A stretch of DNA of 64,000 bases from Talinum fruticosum. Its lineage: Eukaryota > Streptophyta > Magnoliopsida > Caryophyllales > Talinaceae. The translations under genes were made by a program, and so were the position numbers. The first letter of the stretch is position 1, and every line of letters starts with the position of its first letter. The stretch is taken from positions 248,001 to 312,000 of the forward strand of contig JAITYX010000138.1 in the NCBI GenBank assembly GCA_021018815.1, given 5' to 3'. This document shows positions 47,765 through 59,655 of this stretch, piece by piece. The notes below the pieces were generated by a model. That model was given only the letters and a program-made list of their open reading frames with translations. It was not told the origin of the DNA and did not search any database.

Positions 47765-48052
47765 ATGAAGATTTGGAAAGAAGTTACTGGTCTCACTAAC
47801 AAAGTAAAATTCATGGATTTGGAATGGAAGGTTCATGTGCATCATCTACTGGTCCGTTAACTACCACCATTAGTGCTTCATCTACTATTGTGCAACTTGA
47901 AAAAGAGAAAAAACAAACAAAAAGTTGACAAAAAGGTTGAACCGTGTTGAGAAACAACTTGGTGAGACTAATCAACTTGTAAAAACTTTATTGCAACACA
48001 TGAATGTTCCAATTCCAACTAACCCAAATATTGGTGTTGATAATGGTCGTGG

Positions 48053-48093
<41 letters not shown>

Positions 48094-48140
48094 TCGATGA
48101 TGATGATGATGAGGATAATGGTTGTAGCGGCAATGCTTGA
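47765..48140 (+). pseudogene. C-terminal fragment of a plant CACTA transposase-associated protein (TNP type)
   Basis: KIWKEVTGLTNK, then after a one-base shift HGFGMEGSCASSTGP, QLEKEKKQTKK and RLNRVEKQLGETNQLVKTLL form the usual tail of plant En/Spm-like transposon proteins: a WKE-TGLT box and a terminal coiled coil. It ends with a run of aspartates from a GAT repeat (48053-48111) and a stop at 48140. Such proteins bind subterminal repeats. Only the tail remains, so no activity is expected. The family assignment is from memory of the motif order. Confidence 0.7.
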
Positions 48141-48374
48141 AGATATGGTCTTATTTTCTTATGTTTCTACTATTGTTATGGATATTGGACTTTTTATATT
48201 TGGAATATTGTGTAAGTATGGGATGTTGATAGTTTGAAGATGATGAAGATATTTGTTTGTTTAAATCTAACTTGGTCGTTATGGATTATGGACATTGATT
48301 ATGTGTAAATATTTAGTATAGATGATTTTGTAATACAGGGATTCACCGCATGATTATATGTAATGGTTTTATTG

Positions 48375-48870
48375 CAAAAAGTGGTCACAAAACCAAGCAT
48401 AATATGTGTTCAATTTTCTCAAAATCGGTCACAAAAGCGGTCATAAAAAGTTAAGTACAAAACAGAATCGGTCACAAAATCGAGTCACAAAAGTGTTTAA
48501 GAATAAAACGGAATCCGTCACAAAAGCGGTCACAAAATCGGTCACAAAATCTCTAAAGAATAGCGGTCACAAAATTGATCACAAACTTCATAAAGAATAG
48601 CGGTCACAAAATCGGTCACAAATATTTACAGATCGCAAAATCGGTCACAAAACGTTCACAATTTCTCACCGAAATAACGGTCGCAAATTCAATGTGAAAT
48701 ATAGAGCGGTCACAAATTGTGACCGCAATTTCGATCACAATTTGTGACCGAATCGAGTCACAAAATGTATTTTCCGACGAGGGGTTTTGTGATCTGCAAA
48801 GCGGTCACAAACCCCAATTGTGACCAAAATTTGCAATTTTGTGACCAATTTTAGCGTTCACAAAATCCAG
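48375..48870 (+). repeat. subterminal repeats of the CACTA element
   Basis: More than fifteen copies of a 10-12-base unit (CGGTCACAAA with variants such as CGAGTCACAAA and CGTTCACAAT), spaced mostly 10-30 bases apart. Near the end inverted copies appear (TTTGTGACCG). Such arrays are the binding sites for the TNP-type protein in En/Spm elements. Confidence 0.85.
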
Positions 48871-49018
48871 CTTTTCTAGTAGTGTGTGCTTGAGTCATTC
48901 TAACCGTTGCGAGACAGACCGCTAGAATTCTAACCGTTGAGAAGAGAACCGTCACACCGGTGCGAGGTGACCGATGAAAGAGTGAGTCAAAACGGATATT
49001 GAAAGACGATTATTTTCC

Positions 49019-49026
49019 TATAAATA
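49019..49026 (+). promoter_or_regulatory. TATA box upstream of ORF3 (C4)
   Basis: TATAAATA lies 243 bases before the ORF3 ATG, followed by CT-rich leader sequence as in C1 and C3. Confidence 0.6.
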
Positions 49027-49261
49027 GCGCCTATTCTCCTTCATCTCGCTACTTTACATTTCACTTACTCTCTCTCTCTCGAAATCAAAACTTCGCGCAC
49101 AAGCTCTCTACGTCTACAGTGACCTCTGGACATTTTCAAGCTTCGTGAAGCTCATGTCAAGTGAGCTCGACTGCTCTCAACTCTTTCTTCTACTCTTTTT
49201 CTTTCACTCTCTTTGACCTATTCTCTTCTACGTTTCACTTCTATCTCTTTTCTCATTCAAA

Positions 49262-51033
49262 ATGCCGAAAAGAGGTTCTCACCCTGACTTTCTTGGCTCT
49301 TCCTCAAAGAAGCCTCGCATAAAAAGCCAAGAAGGCTCCTCCAACTCAAAACCTCTCGTCACCCGAGCATCTTGTGCTAGATGATAAGTTCTTTCCAACC
49401 ACAAAATTTTCGTGGTTGCCACACATCCAAACAACCGGTGTTTATCATTTTCTTTGTTTCATCGAGTTCATATATCCCGAACTCGTATCCGAGTTTTATA
49501 CTCATCTCATAAGCTACGAAGGTGTTCTAACCTCCAGGGTTCAAAATATAATTGTTCGTATAAACACTTCCCTTCTCCATCGCTTGTTCAAGGTCTCCTC
49601 TCTCTTCTTGAACAGCAACCCAATTCCTTTCACTGAGGTCGCTGACGACTTCTTTGAAAAGTACGCAAAAGAGTTTCCTAAGTCATGCAAAAATTTTACG
49701 TAACTCGGCTAAGGTCGAAGCACATCTTCTGTGTTTCTTGCTGATGAGAACTTTCTTCTCGCAGCATTCTAGTAAAAAGAACCCCAACTCCAAGCATCTA
49801 AAAGCTCTTTTTGACATTCTTAAGGGCTACGAAGTAGACCTCTTTCCTTCCATCATCGAGCAAATAGCAGCCGTGCCAGCTCAACTCCAAAATAAGAAGA
49901 ACACCCCTCTTCCTTTCGGTGCTCTTCTCACCCTTGTCTTCAAACAATTCAAAGTTCCTCTTCCCTCGGACCCAAATGTTGTATCCGAGGCTGCCGTTGT
50001 TGTCGGTAAAAAGGAACTTCGAGGGTACGGGTATCAAGAGACTCAACCTGGTATCCGGGTACACAGCTTAGAGCTGAGGCCACCTTCTCCGCCTCGGACT
50101 CGGAAAGAAGCCCACCTTTCTCTCCTGCCCCACCTGGTGGTGCTTCCACCAGGTGCTTCTAAGTCTCTCTAATCCATTTTGTCCTCCGCTTTTATGGACA
50201 AAATCAACTCTGTGTCCTTGGAATTCAAGGACATGCTCCGGTCATTCAAGGCTGTCTATCAATCTATGGCCATCAACCAAAAACAGCCCAATCTCAAATC
50301 CGAGAGCAGCAAGACTTACTTCTTGAGATGAAGGCCCTGGTAAAGGAGCGAAGGAGCTGATCAAGCTCCTCCAAGAGAGACGGTCCAAGGCGGCTCAGGA
50401 CCATGGCGACTCAAACACATCCGAAGAGTCCTCGAGCCCGGCCAAGACCTCCTCGGATAGCGGGGAGGACGGAGAAGAAGACCAAGAAGAAGCAAACGCC
50501 GAGGAGCTCGCGGCTGAGGTAGCTCCTTCCGGGCAAGGGGCGGAATACAAAGAAGAAGAAGGAGGGACAGTGAGGGTCTAAATGCTCCTGAAGCTCAACC
50601 TGAAGTGATTAGCTCGGACAGCAGTCTAAGTGGGTCGGAAGACCTAGTAGCACAAGGACAAGCTGCAGCGGGTCGGACCGAGCGGACCCCTCCAACTACC
50701 GAGCTCCAAATGGAGGAACCTCTGGATCCTCTCGTTCTAGGTCAGCCACTCGGAGCTGAGCCCTTGACGGCGATCCCTGTCCTCCCTCCGCCGCGCTCAA
50801 GCACATCGTCAAGATCCTACCAGCGCCGGCGTACCACTCGTCCTTCCTCTTCTACTCGGACAACCCCTTCTTCCTCTCAGGCACCATGCACTTGTGTCAC
50901 AATTCCAAAGTCTGCCAGATTCTTCTTCTTCCTGGAATATTTTTCATTTCTTCATCTTTTACTTATCTCTTTTGTCCGGACATCAAATATGTACTACTTG
51001 TTGTATTCTTCCCATTTTTTTTGTTTTTGCTGA
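49262..51033 (+). pseudogene. ORF3 of Sirevirus-like element (C4)
   Basis: It begins MPKRGSHPDFLGSSSKKPR. The conserved domain is nearly continuous from 49374: LDDKFFPTTKFSWLPHIQTT, ELVSEFYTHL, IIVRINTSLLHRLFKVSS, ADDFFEKYAKEFP. The next segment (LKALFDILKGYEVDLFPSII, FKQFKVPLPSDP) is open to 50172. The coiled coil (EMKALVKE), acidic EEDQEEA-type region and the LPPPRSSTSSRSYQRRR end follow in other frames. The true stop may lie before 51033, since the last 45 or so residues are hydrophobic and unlike C1/C3. Three copies agreeing in domain order support a once-functional gene. Confidence 0.68.
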
Positions 51034-51349
51034 AAGGCAAGGGGAGAATATAGATAAAAAAATTTGTTGTCTTGTTTAGGGGAGTTTCTCACTCTCTCTC
51101 TCTCTCTCTTTGTATATATTTTTTTCAATGAATTAATGCATTTCTTTCAATTCTTTGAGTTTAATGTTTAATGCAAGCATTTACGAGTTTCAATCAAATA
51201 TGCTCTCTTGCTTAGTATCTTCGTCAACATAAATGCATTTCATTGACTATTCTTTTATACTCCGATACTTCAAGTATACAAAAACAGATCTATATCACTA
51301 ACAAAGTTTATTTCTAAGTATGGAATGCCTTTCATCAAAAAGGGGAGAT

Positions 51350-52950
51350 TGAAGACTCGAGACTTTACTCCGCACATTTCGAGTATTATCAAGGAAATCA
51401 GGTATACGACTTTCTCACTTATAGAGTTTTGATTCCAATTCATTCTCTCGAACCTTAGAAACTTTTCCGAGTGATATAGTATTTCCTCTAAGTGATATAG
51501 CAATTATTTCATGTATTTATGCATGACTTTGTCCGACTTAGAAAGCATATCTATACTCACTTTTGTACACTTAGTTCCGAGTCTCTCATCACTTAGAATT
51601 ATCGCATGTTCAAATGACTAGTATTTGCATAACCGCACTCAGGTCCGATTTCATGTTACAGGTCTTATTCTGTTAGAGTCGGCGCTTCTAGTCCGAACCA
51701 TGCTTAGTCTAGATCAAGTTTGTTTCACTCCGATATTCTTTATTTAACTTGATTCTCGCTTAGACTAACTCGGATAGAATTTCGAGTTTCATGGATATTA
51801 GACTTAGAAAATTCCATTCCTTTTCCGACTCGGATAATTAGTCACTTAATTATCTTAATTATGTTATTATCTGTGTCTAATCTTGGACCAAAGTATTTTA
51901 TACTTTTAGAACCAATTTGATTTACTTTTGTAGGTCATTCAAACGAGGCTACACTTTTGAAATACAAAAGTAACCGGCTTCAAAACGTCAAATCACCAGC
52001 GAGACAAGGCTTTTTCCACCTCGACCTAGCCCCGGAAGACTGTGTCGGGGCTGTCTGTTTCCAAAGCTGGAAATCTGCAAGACCAAGCTAAACGGTGGTT
52101 TCCACCTTATCTTTCAAGACACCACTAGTGGTTTTGGGACTTCCAAAGGAGACAAGAACCATTGTCCAACGTTCATATCTCAACGGATATTTTCCGAGTG
52201 ACTCGGAAAACCCTTAACAACGGTCACAAAGGACTCTCGGTCAGAAGATGTACTCAATGGCTAAGCTGCTTGGTCATCTATAAATAGAAGCCAACTCTCA
52301 AGACTTGAAGATTGCCGAACCTATTATTAACATACATACTTGATCAAAAGTTATTGTATTCATTCTCAATCTTCTACTTACAACTCCCACTCTATAATTC
52401 ATTATATTCGAGTTGTAAGGTCTTGTACTTAGTTACAAACTCTCTTCTTACTCTTTAAGTAAGGTCCCTTGACTGAGCTGTAAGAATTAACTTAGCTCAG
52501 CTTGTCCCTACCTGTAAGGGTTATCTCAGCTAGGAAGTACTAGATCAAATAAGAGAATTTCGAGTCTAGGAAAAACTTGTAAAGAGTTGTCTAAGGGAAC
52601 AACTCGGGGTCGAGTCGATCTACTGTATTTTGTGGACTCAAAATAGTGGATTTGACTTCGTGCTTGGATTAGCACGGTCCGTGGTTTTCTGCCCCAGGAG
52701 GGCTTCCACGTACTTTCGAGTCTTCACTTTCTGAGTACATTCTAGACTCAGACAGACTCAAAGTTTCAGTTTTATCTCGCTTCTTTACTCCTCACTGCAA
52801 GTCCGAGTTCATACTCTTCTGACCCCATTATAGACTCGGAATCGCTTCATGTCTGTCCCTTGTTCAAAAGAGTTTGATTGACACAAAAATCTTCCACCAC
52901 CCTATTCACCCCCTCTAGGGTGACTTAGTCTCTCCCTGAGCAAACCTTCA
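51350..52950 (+). repeat. 3' LTR of C4 (1,601 bp)
   Basis: TGAAGACTCGAGACTT to CAAACCTTCA, preceded by purine tracts at about 51039, 51077 and 51337-51349. It is longer than the other copies by about 100 bases, partly from an extra stretch near 52740-52860. Confidence 0.9.
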
Positions 52951-54401
52951 ATGGACGAGTAGCCAGGAACCATAAATTGTGGAAAAAAATAGGATTAAGA
53001 CCAGAATCAAGAAAATCATAAGTAGAAGAAGGAGAGTGTAATTTGGAGTAAAGAAATTGAGATTCATAAAAAATAACATGACGAGAAATGAGAATTTTTC
53101 CGAAGGAAATATCCAAATATTTGTAGCCAAGATGATTTTGTGGATAACCCAAGAAAACACAAGGAGTAGATCTAGGTTGTAATTTGTGAATGGAAGTAGA
53201 GGGAAATAATGGGTAGCATAAGCAACCAAAAACATGAAGGTGAGCATAGGATGGATCACGATGGTAGAGAAGTTTAGTGGAAGAAAAGTTATTGAGGAGT
53301 TTATGGGGAAGAATATTGAGAAGGTAAGTGGCATGTGAAGAGCATGATGCCAAAATGAGGGAGGAAGAGAAGCATGATCGAGAAGACTGCAATTCATATT
53401 GTTAATGGTACAAATCTGTCGTTCAGCTTTGCCATTTTGTTGTGAAGTATGGGGGCAAGAAAAACGGAAGGACATGCCATTAGTGTTACAAAATGATTTG
53501 AACGAGTTATTATTAAATTCACGTCCATTATCACATTGAAAACTTTTGATGTTGGCATTAAATTGAGTAGAGATAAAAGAACTAAAATTCTGAAAGAGAG
53601 AAAAGACATGAGATTTGTGGCCAATAGGAAAAGTCTAAAGAAAATTCGTATAGTCGTCTAATAATAGCATATAATATTTGTGACTAGCGGAACTTAAAAT
53701 AGGGGATGTCCACAAGTCACTATGAATAATATCAAAGGGCATTGATGTGAAATTTAAAGAGGAAGAAAATGGCTACTTTATTTGTTTACCAAAAATACAC
53801 GATTGGCAAATAGTGGAATGGGAGAAATGCTTGCAATCTATAGAATTATTATTCCGAAGGGAGTTTAACACATGTGCTCCCGGATGACCTAAACGACTAT
53901 GCCGGATAGTAGGAGAAATAGCTCCAAATGATGATGAACTGGAAGAAATAGTTGGAGAAGAGGGTGGAAGAGAATATAGGTCCCGGTGCTGTCACATCCC
54001 ATAAGAAGTGTCCCCATCGGAAGGTCCTTCACGGAAAAATCAAACAGATCAAATTCAACGGACACATTATTGTCGGTAGTAAATCGACGCACAAAGATCA
54101 TATTTTTTATGAGTGTAGGGGCATAAAGGACATTGTTTAAGGCTAGGGGAGGATGTGGGTAAGGAGGGTATGCTTGACCTAGACCACGAACGGGAATAGT
54201 AGAACCATTACCAACAATGATATTATGATTGTTGCTCATATTAAAACAAGATGAGAGAATACCTAGGGAAGTCGTCATATGTGAAGTTGCACCGGTGTCC
54301 ATGTACCAATTATTATCCTTGACAGCAAGACTCATGGTGTGGAGGGAGGCTTCGATATCGGTAGAAGTGTGAGCAACATGGGCCTGTGGTGATCGGCCCA
54401 A
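52951..54401 (-). pseudogene. copia protease and integrase (C5)
   Basis: Protease is clear at about 54310-54270: NNWYMDTGATSHMT (active site DTG). Downstream is the GNGSTIPVRGLGQ...LNNVLYAPTLIKNM segment. Integrase pieces include the Asp-containing part at about 53560-53500 and PHTSQQNGKAERQI at about 53450, which carries the catalytic Glu. TYLLNILPHKLLNN, HLHVFGCLCYPLF and VFLGYPQNHLGYKYLD follow. Two frames share the region, so at least one shift occurred. A stretch at 53625-53890 is heavily mutated. Confidence 0.82.
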
Positions 54402-55499
54402 GATGCCGGCCTGGTTTGAGACAGGACCGAGGGGAAGGTGCGGTCGGGTACGGGCAGGGAGGTGCGGTTCACCGACTCCAGGCGGCCCATGGTGGAGGAA
54501 GAAGCCATTAGGCTTGCAGTACCCATCCCCGGTCCGAGAAAAAGCTGGAGGAGGCTACTGGTGCGACCGATACTGCGTGGTCTGCTGGGAACTGCCGCGG
54601 CCACAACCATGGTAATTGCTTCTAGAAGAGCTCCGGTTAGTGACTACGGAGGCAAAATCTAGAGGAGAACATGGAGGCACGGTGGTAGGTGTGGTGGTGA
54701 GGAAGGCGGTATTGGAAGAGTTGACGGCAGCAAGCTATTTAGCTTTTCGGGTTTCTTCAAGAATGAGCCTTAATCGGGCTTCATAGAAGGTGGGAAGAGG
54801 AGTAGTTTATCGAAGGAGGGTAGCAATACTATCATAATTTTCGTTCAATCCTACAATTAGTTGTAGAACGAGCCGTTATTGAGAGACCGGGACATCAACA
54901 TTGGATAGTTGATCCGAAATCATTTTTAACTCTTGGCGGTAGGCGGATATATTGGAAAAATTATCAAGGCGAACTTGACTAAATTGGTTTTCCAAGTATA
55001 GGGCTCGAGAAGACTTGTTGTCTTGGAAGATATTTGCTAAATGTTCCCGGGCGTTTTGAGCGGTAACATTGGGTTCAATAAAAGTGGTGAGGAGATCGTG
55101 AGATATGGTTCCATAAATCCATTGGAGAACTATGGCATCAAGACGAGACCATAGATCCGGATCAACAACGTCGGTCTCGGTAGTGTTAGAGTCCGGGGAA
55201 GAGGGAGTAGGATCGATAGTGTTGGTGGAGGGAAGGATATGATCAAGAACTTGGTAGACTCGATAGTGAATCGTAAATAATTCGGCCCTAGAAGAGTATT
55301 GTACTTTTTCAATTTCCAGAGTAATCGGGATGAAATTTCGATGTTATTGACAGTAAGAGCAGGGTGAAAAGGAGAAGGAGTCATGGATGAAGAACAACAA
55401 AGGGTGGGCCCAGGAGGAGGGGTTGCCGTGAGGAGAGCGGGATGCCGGAAGGGGGAAGCTAAGCGAGAGGAGGGAGGATCGTTAGGGTTTCTAATAGCA
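54402..55499 (-). pseudogene. copia gag (C5)
   Basis: The minus strand shows the plant copia Gag (UBN2-type) order in several frames: a Pro/Ser-rich N-terminus, WSRLDAIVLQWIYGTIS, QDNKSSRALYLENQF, LKMISDQL and LVLQLIVGLNENYDSIATLL. A Gly/Ser/Arg/Gln-rich zinc-finger-free tail follows and runs into protease. The open frame from 55528 starts within the LTR, so its first residues are unlikely to be the native start. Several stops are present. Confidence 0.72.
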
Positions 55500-55655
55500 T
55501 GATAGAATGTAATCCCTTGAGTTGTCATTAATCATGTACAAAGTATAAATACAAAAGTGTCATCCTTAATCCAAGTTAGAATCAAGGAAAGGGATAACAA
55601 GAATATCTTAAAGGATAATACAATAATAAAATTATTTTCATAATTATATCTAATA
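55500..55655 (-). repeat. 5' LTR of C5 (156 bp)
   Basis: The minus strand starts TATTAGATATAATTATG (expected TG) and ends TTCTATCA, followed at once by TGCTATTAGAAACCC, a mutated form of the TGGTATCAGAGCC primer site. TATTTATACT and a poly(A)-like region are typical of short copia LTRs. Confidence 0.7.
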
Positions 55656-55664
55656 CTTTTGAAC

Positions 55665-55842
55665 GGGATTATTAACATCCGTACCCCTCGTAGTATGCTC
55701 GCAATCATTTTTCTACCCATGTCATATTGAAAATTATTTTCAACCCCCGACTTTAGTAGCATATTACAATTGTAGTCAAACTTAGGGTTTAAAGTTGATC
55801 GGAATAGTTAAAAGACGAAAATACCCGTGCATTATTTTATTC
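55665..55842 (+). repeat. left terminal inverted repeat of the Mutator-like element
   Basis: Its inverse is at 60066-60246. Shared stretches include TCATTTTTCTACCCAT, GAAAATTATTTTCAACCCC and AGTAGCATATTACAATTGTA. Confidence 0.88.
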
Positions 55843-56803
55843 AGTTATCCCTTCTCTCTCTCTCCAATTAACCCCACCCACTCTCCCTCTTTCTCTCTCT
55901 ATGAAGGTACCCGGTGTGCCCATTCAGTCATCCCTTCTCTCTCTCTCTCTCTCTCTCCAATTAACCCCCACCCTCTCTCCTAATCGTCACCTCAGTAAAT
56001 AATAAAACCCCATATTCACGAAAAAAAAAATCTCTCTTACTCTTCAAGATTTCCTTACCCCGCTTCATCCTCCATTCCTCCTCTAAAACCCCATTAATCA
56101 TCGCTTCCCATACTTCCAAGATCACATCTATCTCTCTTTCCTCTCTCTCTCTCTCTCATTTGCCAGTACTGGAAAGCAAAAATAAGTGTTTTGAAATACC
56201 TAGAAACAACTAATGCAAAAGACGTTCAAATATGGGATAATGCAGCTTTTGACAATGGAGAATTAGAAGGTTCAAGCAGCAATCAAGTTTTCTTGGTCTA
56301 GTATGAAGCCCTCATCAATCACTCTTTCTCAATCCATGGAATCAGATTCAACCAAAGAGAATCGGACCCCTTCAATGGCGGAATCCCCTGTTTCAATCGG
56401 ATCTTCAACCTCCATTAATCCTCTTCAAACTAATACTTCTATTACCAATACCCAACAATCAATCCCCGGTTCCAAAGTGGGTCTTCCGAACAAGATGGGC
56501 AATATTTCGGATGAAAGAAATCTTGATTTAGAGATTGAAGAAATTGAGAAGGAGATCATTCGGTTGTCTTCAAGATTAGAGACACTTCGGCTTGAGCAAG
56601 CAAAGAGAAATGCAAAGGCAATGGAGAAAAGGGGCAGGATAGTGGCGGCCAAGTTCATGGAGCCGCCAAAACAGGGCACCAAGAACTCGAAGAACACAAC
56701 AAGATTGAAGAACCGATGAGTTTGAGTGCCAAATCAAAGACACCCGAAGGGAATTAAGCTTGGGGCCGGCTGAAATCATGAGAGGAGCAAGAAGGGGGAT
56801 CGG

Positions 56804-58487
56804 TGTAACAACCCAAACTCTAAGAAAATGTATTACCTCTAATACGTTTAATTATAATAAGCGCGTGCATTTCAATTTCAAAAATATTTTTCATATCATA
56901 TATATATATTAGAGTTTTCTTGCAGGACCCGTGATACGAACAACGACTGACAGATGGCCAATATTTTTCGTAAAATTTCAACATATTATCTAGCACCTAT
57001 ATTCACATAAACCATATTTAAATTTCTAACTTAAATTATAAATATTTTTCATATAAAATTTAAACTTTATATGTATATACACATACATAACTAATCACAA
57101 ATTGGCACAACTTATATACAAATACTCAAATATCCAAATATCAAAATCTTAAGGAATAACTTACTAATGAAACTAACCTAATCTAAGTATAGGCAATCAC
57201 ATATGTTAAAACACACTAAGTTATAGCAATAAAGCTATCATATTAACAAAAGTAATAATAAAACTATAATAGCAAAAACATAATAATAATTATAATTATA
57301 AAATAAAATAAAATAAAATAAAAATAAAAATAAAAATAAATAGATAAGTACAATGACAATGCTGAAGATAATTATGATAATAAAAATAATAATTAATTTT
57401 GGATAAACAATGAATTTGGGGGTCAAATTAGGGCTTGACAAATTAGCCTACACTAAGCATAATTAGAATTTTGCCAAATCACAAATTAACCATGAGTCAT
57501 AAGCAAGTGTCAAGCAAGGGTAATGTACTTAGCCAGCTAATCCATGAAGATAAGTACCACAATTAGTATAAATAGGCTTCAAAGCTCAGAAAATTTAACC
57601 CAAAATCCTAATTTGAGCATTTTTCTCTCTCCTCCCTCACCTGCCCACCACCACCACTTCGGCCACCTCCACAGCCACCCACTGGCCCCTTCAGCCGGCC
57701 ATCTCCAACCATAACCTTGACCACCTTTCACTGAGTCCAAAGCCACCTTCAGGCCGACCTACCAACCACCCCATCGCCGGAAAACGCAAGCCAAAGCCAC
57801 CACAATCACCAACTTCCACCATTACCACTCATACTTCTACAACCACTTTCAGCCACCACCACAACCGCCACGGGCGCCACCTGCCTCCCACCGCCGGCCA
57901 GCCCTGCAGACCACCCGTCCCTGCCCCTAAAGCCGCCTACCGGACTGCCACGTCAGCCACCAAAGCATACACTTTCTCTCTCTCCTTTTATGCCCTAAAA
58001 ACCCACCTTCCTTAAAAACCTAGCCACCCCAAACCACCATCACTGCCACCAAGGCACCGCCCCTGCCACTAGCACCACCTCTGTTGCCTGCACGCCACCT
58101 CTGCCGCCTGCACGCCACCCTGCCGCCACCTATGCCCACCTACAACCACCACCAACTTTGCCTCCCTTCACTATTCTTCTAAAGGTAAAAACCCCAAATC
58201 CTAAGTTATAATAATCTCAAGTTTTTTAATATTTAAGTTAATCATATTTTTACTTAGCCAAGAAAAATTAAAGTTATATATGCATGGTTTAATGAAAGCA
58301 AAAATTTGGAATAATCTTAACAAAATTATAGCTAAGTTATGAAAATAGCATGAATAAGATTAATTAGTTCATTATATGCATGTTAATAATAAAATAGTGA
58401 CATAACTATGACTTAGATGACTAATTAGTCCCTAAAAGTATGCTAGTAAATAAGCAAGAAATAACTTGATAAATAATGCATGTTTGG

Positions 58488-58520
<33 letters not shown>

Positions 58521-58529
58521 AGTAATAAC

Positions 58530-58571
<42 letters not shown>

Positions 58572-59655
58572 CTTGCAAATTGTTAGTAAATAAGTTAAAT
58601 AAGTATTATAATGCATGTTTAGATTTATAGTAATAAATTCATAGTAAAATAAATTATGTACATTCATAAATAAAGGTAGCTTAATGCACAAATTAGAAGT
58701 AATGAAATCAAGCATGAACAACCACAAATATAAGACATAAAATCATGTTAGAAATAGATCCTAAATAACTAAAGGCATAGGATAAAGTTATTTCTAAATC
58801 AACTTAATCAAGGAATATAAGTCCTAAACAAGTTCTTATACTAGTAACTCTCATTTAAGGCCATTAGTCGACGTACGTTCAAGGGTCCCGCTCAAGATCG
58901 CAAGGAAAGGAATCAAGTTCAAATAAATCAACCAATTTCGGTTCATCGAGTACGTTCATCGATTATGCCTTTCAAGTTTTCATTCAAAAATCAAGGCCGA
59001 ATATGGCCGCCATTAACAACCAACAAAAAATCATTTGCAACAGTATTTGCCATATAAAAGTGGACCCGCCCATTGATACTTCACCATTGCTCAAAGTCGG
59101 CACACCATAATCTGCGCCGCACCAACTGGACTTCCCAATCGGTCCGGGTGTGTACACATTTAGGGAAACCCGATGATCGCAAGGGTAAGCACACATATAA
59201 TTAATTAGCAACAGTTTTACATTATTCACCCCCTCATTTACAAATGAATTGAAATGCATGCGCTCAACTCAACTATTTCATAACCTTTATTTTACGAGCA
59301 TGATAATGGACGTATTGAGCTTTGGCTCACATTTCGAAAATGTTTTCTTGTTTTGTTTTAGGTAAAGATGTGGGAGGTATGAAGCAAAGGCCTGTATAGG
59401 ACTTAGAGGCTCGCAGATGGCAAGTTGGGGTATTAGTGGTCAAGTGTCATTGATTTCGTATCGGGTTTAATATGTATTTTTTGCATAAGTTATAATTTCC
59501 TAACAAGGTATAACTTTGGGTAAAATACCGATAGAGCCTTGCCCTTTCCTCCGGTAAGGGCGACGATAATGTCCCCGACCTCCTTTCCGCTACGCTAATC
59601 ATCGGCTAGCGGTTTATTTAGACTAAAATCGGTGATTAAGGGTTAGGGCGTTACA
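56804..59655 (+). repeat. solo gypsy LTR (2,852 bp) inside the captured gene
   Basis: TGTAACAACCCAAACTC to GGTTAGGGCGTTACA, related to the G2 LTR. Perfect duplication ATCGG on both sides (56799-56803, 59656-59660). No internal retroelement sequence is present, so LTR-LTR recombination removed it. It contains CCACC-rich blocks (57640-58160) with no credible gene. Confidence 0.92.
58489..58571. repeat. (ATT)n followed by (AAT)n microsatellite
   Basis: Ten ATT units, a short spacer and about sixteen AAT-type units in opposite sense, within the solo LTR. The two halves are nearly self-complementary. Confidence 0.9.

Larger units (their letters stand above)
47376..48884 (+). mobile_element. right end of a CACTA (En/Spm) DNA transposon
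   Basis: The terminus TTTTCTAGTAGTG (48872-48884) is the reverse complement of the CACTACTAGAAAA end typical of CACTA elements. It is preceded by some 500 bases of short subterminal repeats and by the last exon of a TNP-type protein. The left part is missing; the boundary near 47376 is a guess set by the end of the C2 LTR and a GAA/GA microsatellite (47376-47425). I could not assign 47426-47764. To the right, Sirevirus sequence (C4) begins directly, so CACTA had inserted into C4 upstream of ORF3. Confidence 0.8.
48885..52950 (+). mobile_element. C4: Sirevirus-like copy, ORF3 and 3' LTR
   Basis: It starts right after the CACTA terminus with the same pre-ORF3 segment as C1 and C3 (TCTAACCGTTG, GAGACAGAC). 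It contains the TATA box, ORF3, purine tracts and the LTR ending CAAACCTTCA at 52950. The LTR abuts copia C5 between integrase and RT, so C4 inserted into C5. The 5' half (LTR, gag, pol) is missing. Confidence 0.82.
52951..55655 (-). mobile_element. C5: Ty1/copia element with short LTR, 5' half only
   Basis: On the minus strand the order is LTR (55655-55500), altered tRNA-Met primer site, gag, protease and integrase, cut off at 52951 by the C4 LTR. It is a different copia lineage from C1-C4, with a 156-bp LTR, no gag extension and different motifs. RT, RNase H and the 3' LTR are lost. The Mutator-like element inserted one base outside its LTR. Confidence 0.8.

Noticed and set aside
48375..48870. 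CRISPR-like array of short repeats
   Set aside because: Spacing is irregular, units are only about 10 bases, inverted copies occur, and the array ends at a CACTA terminus in a plant sequence.
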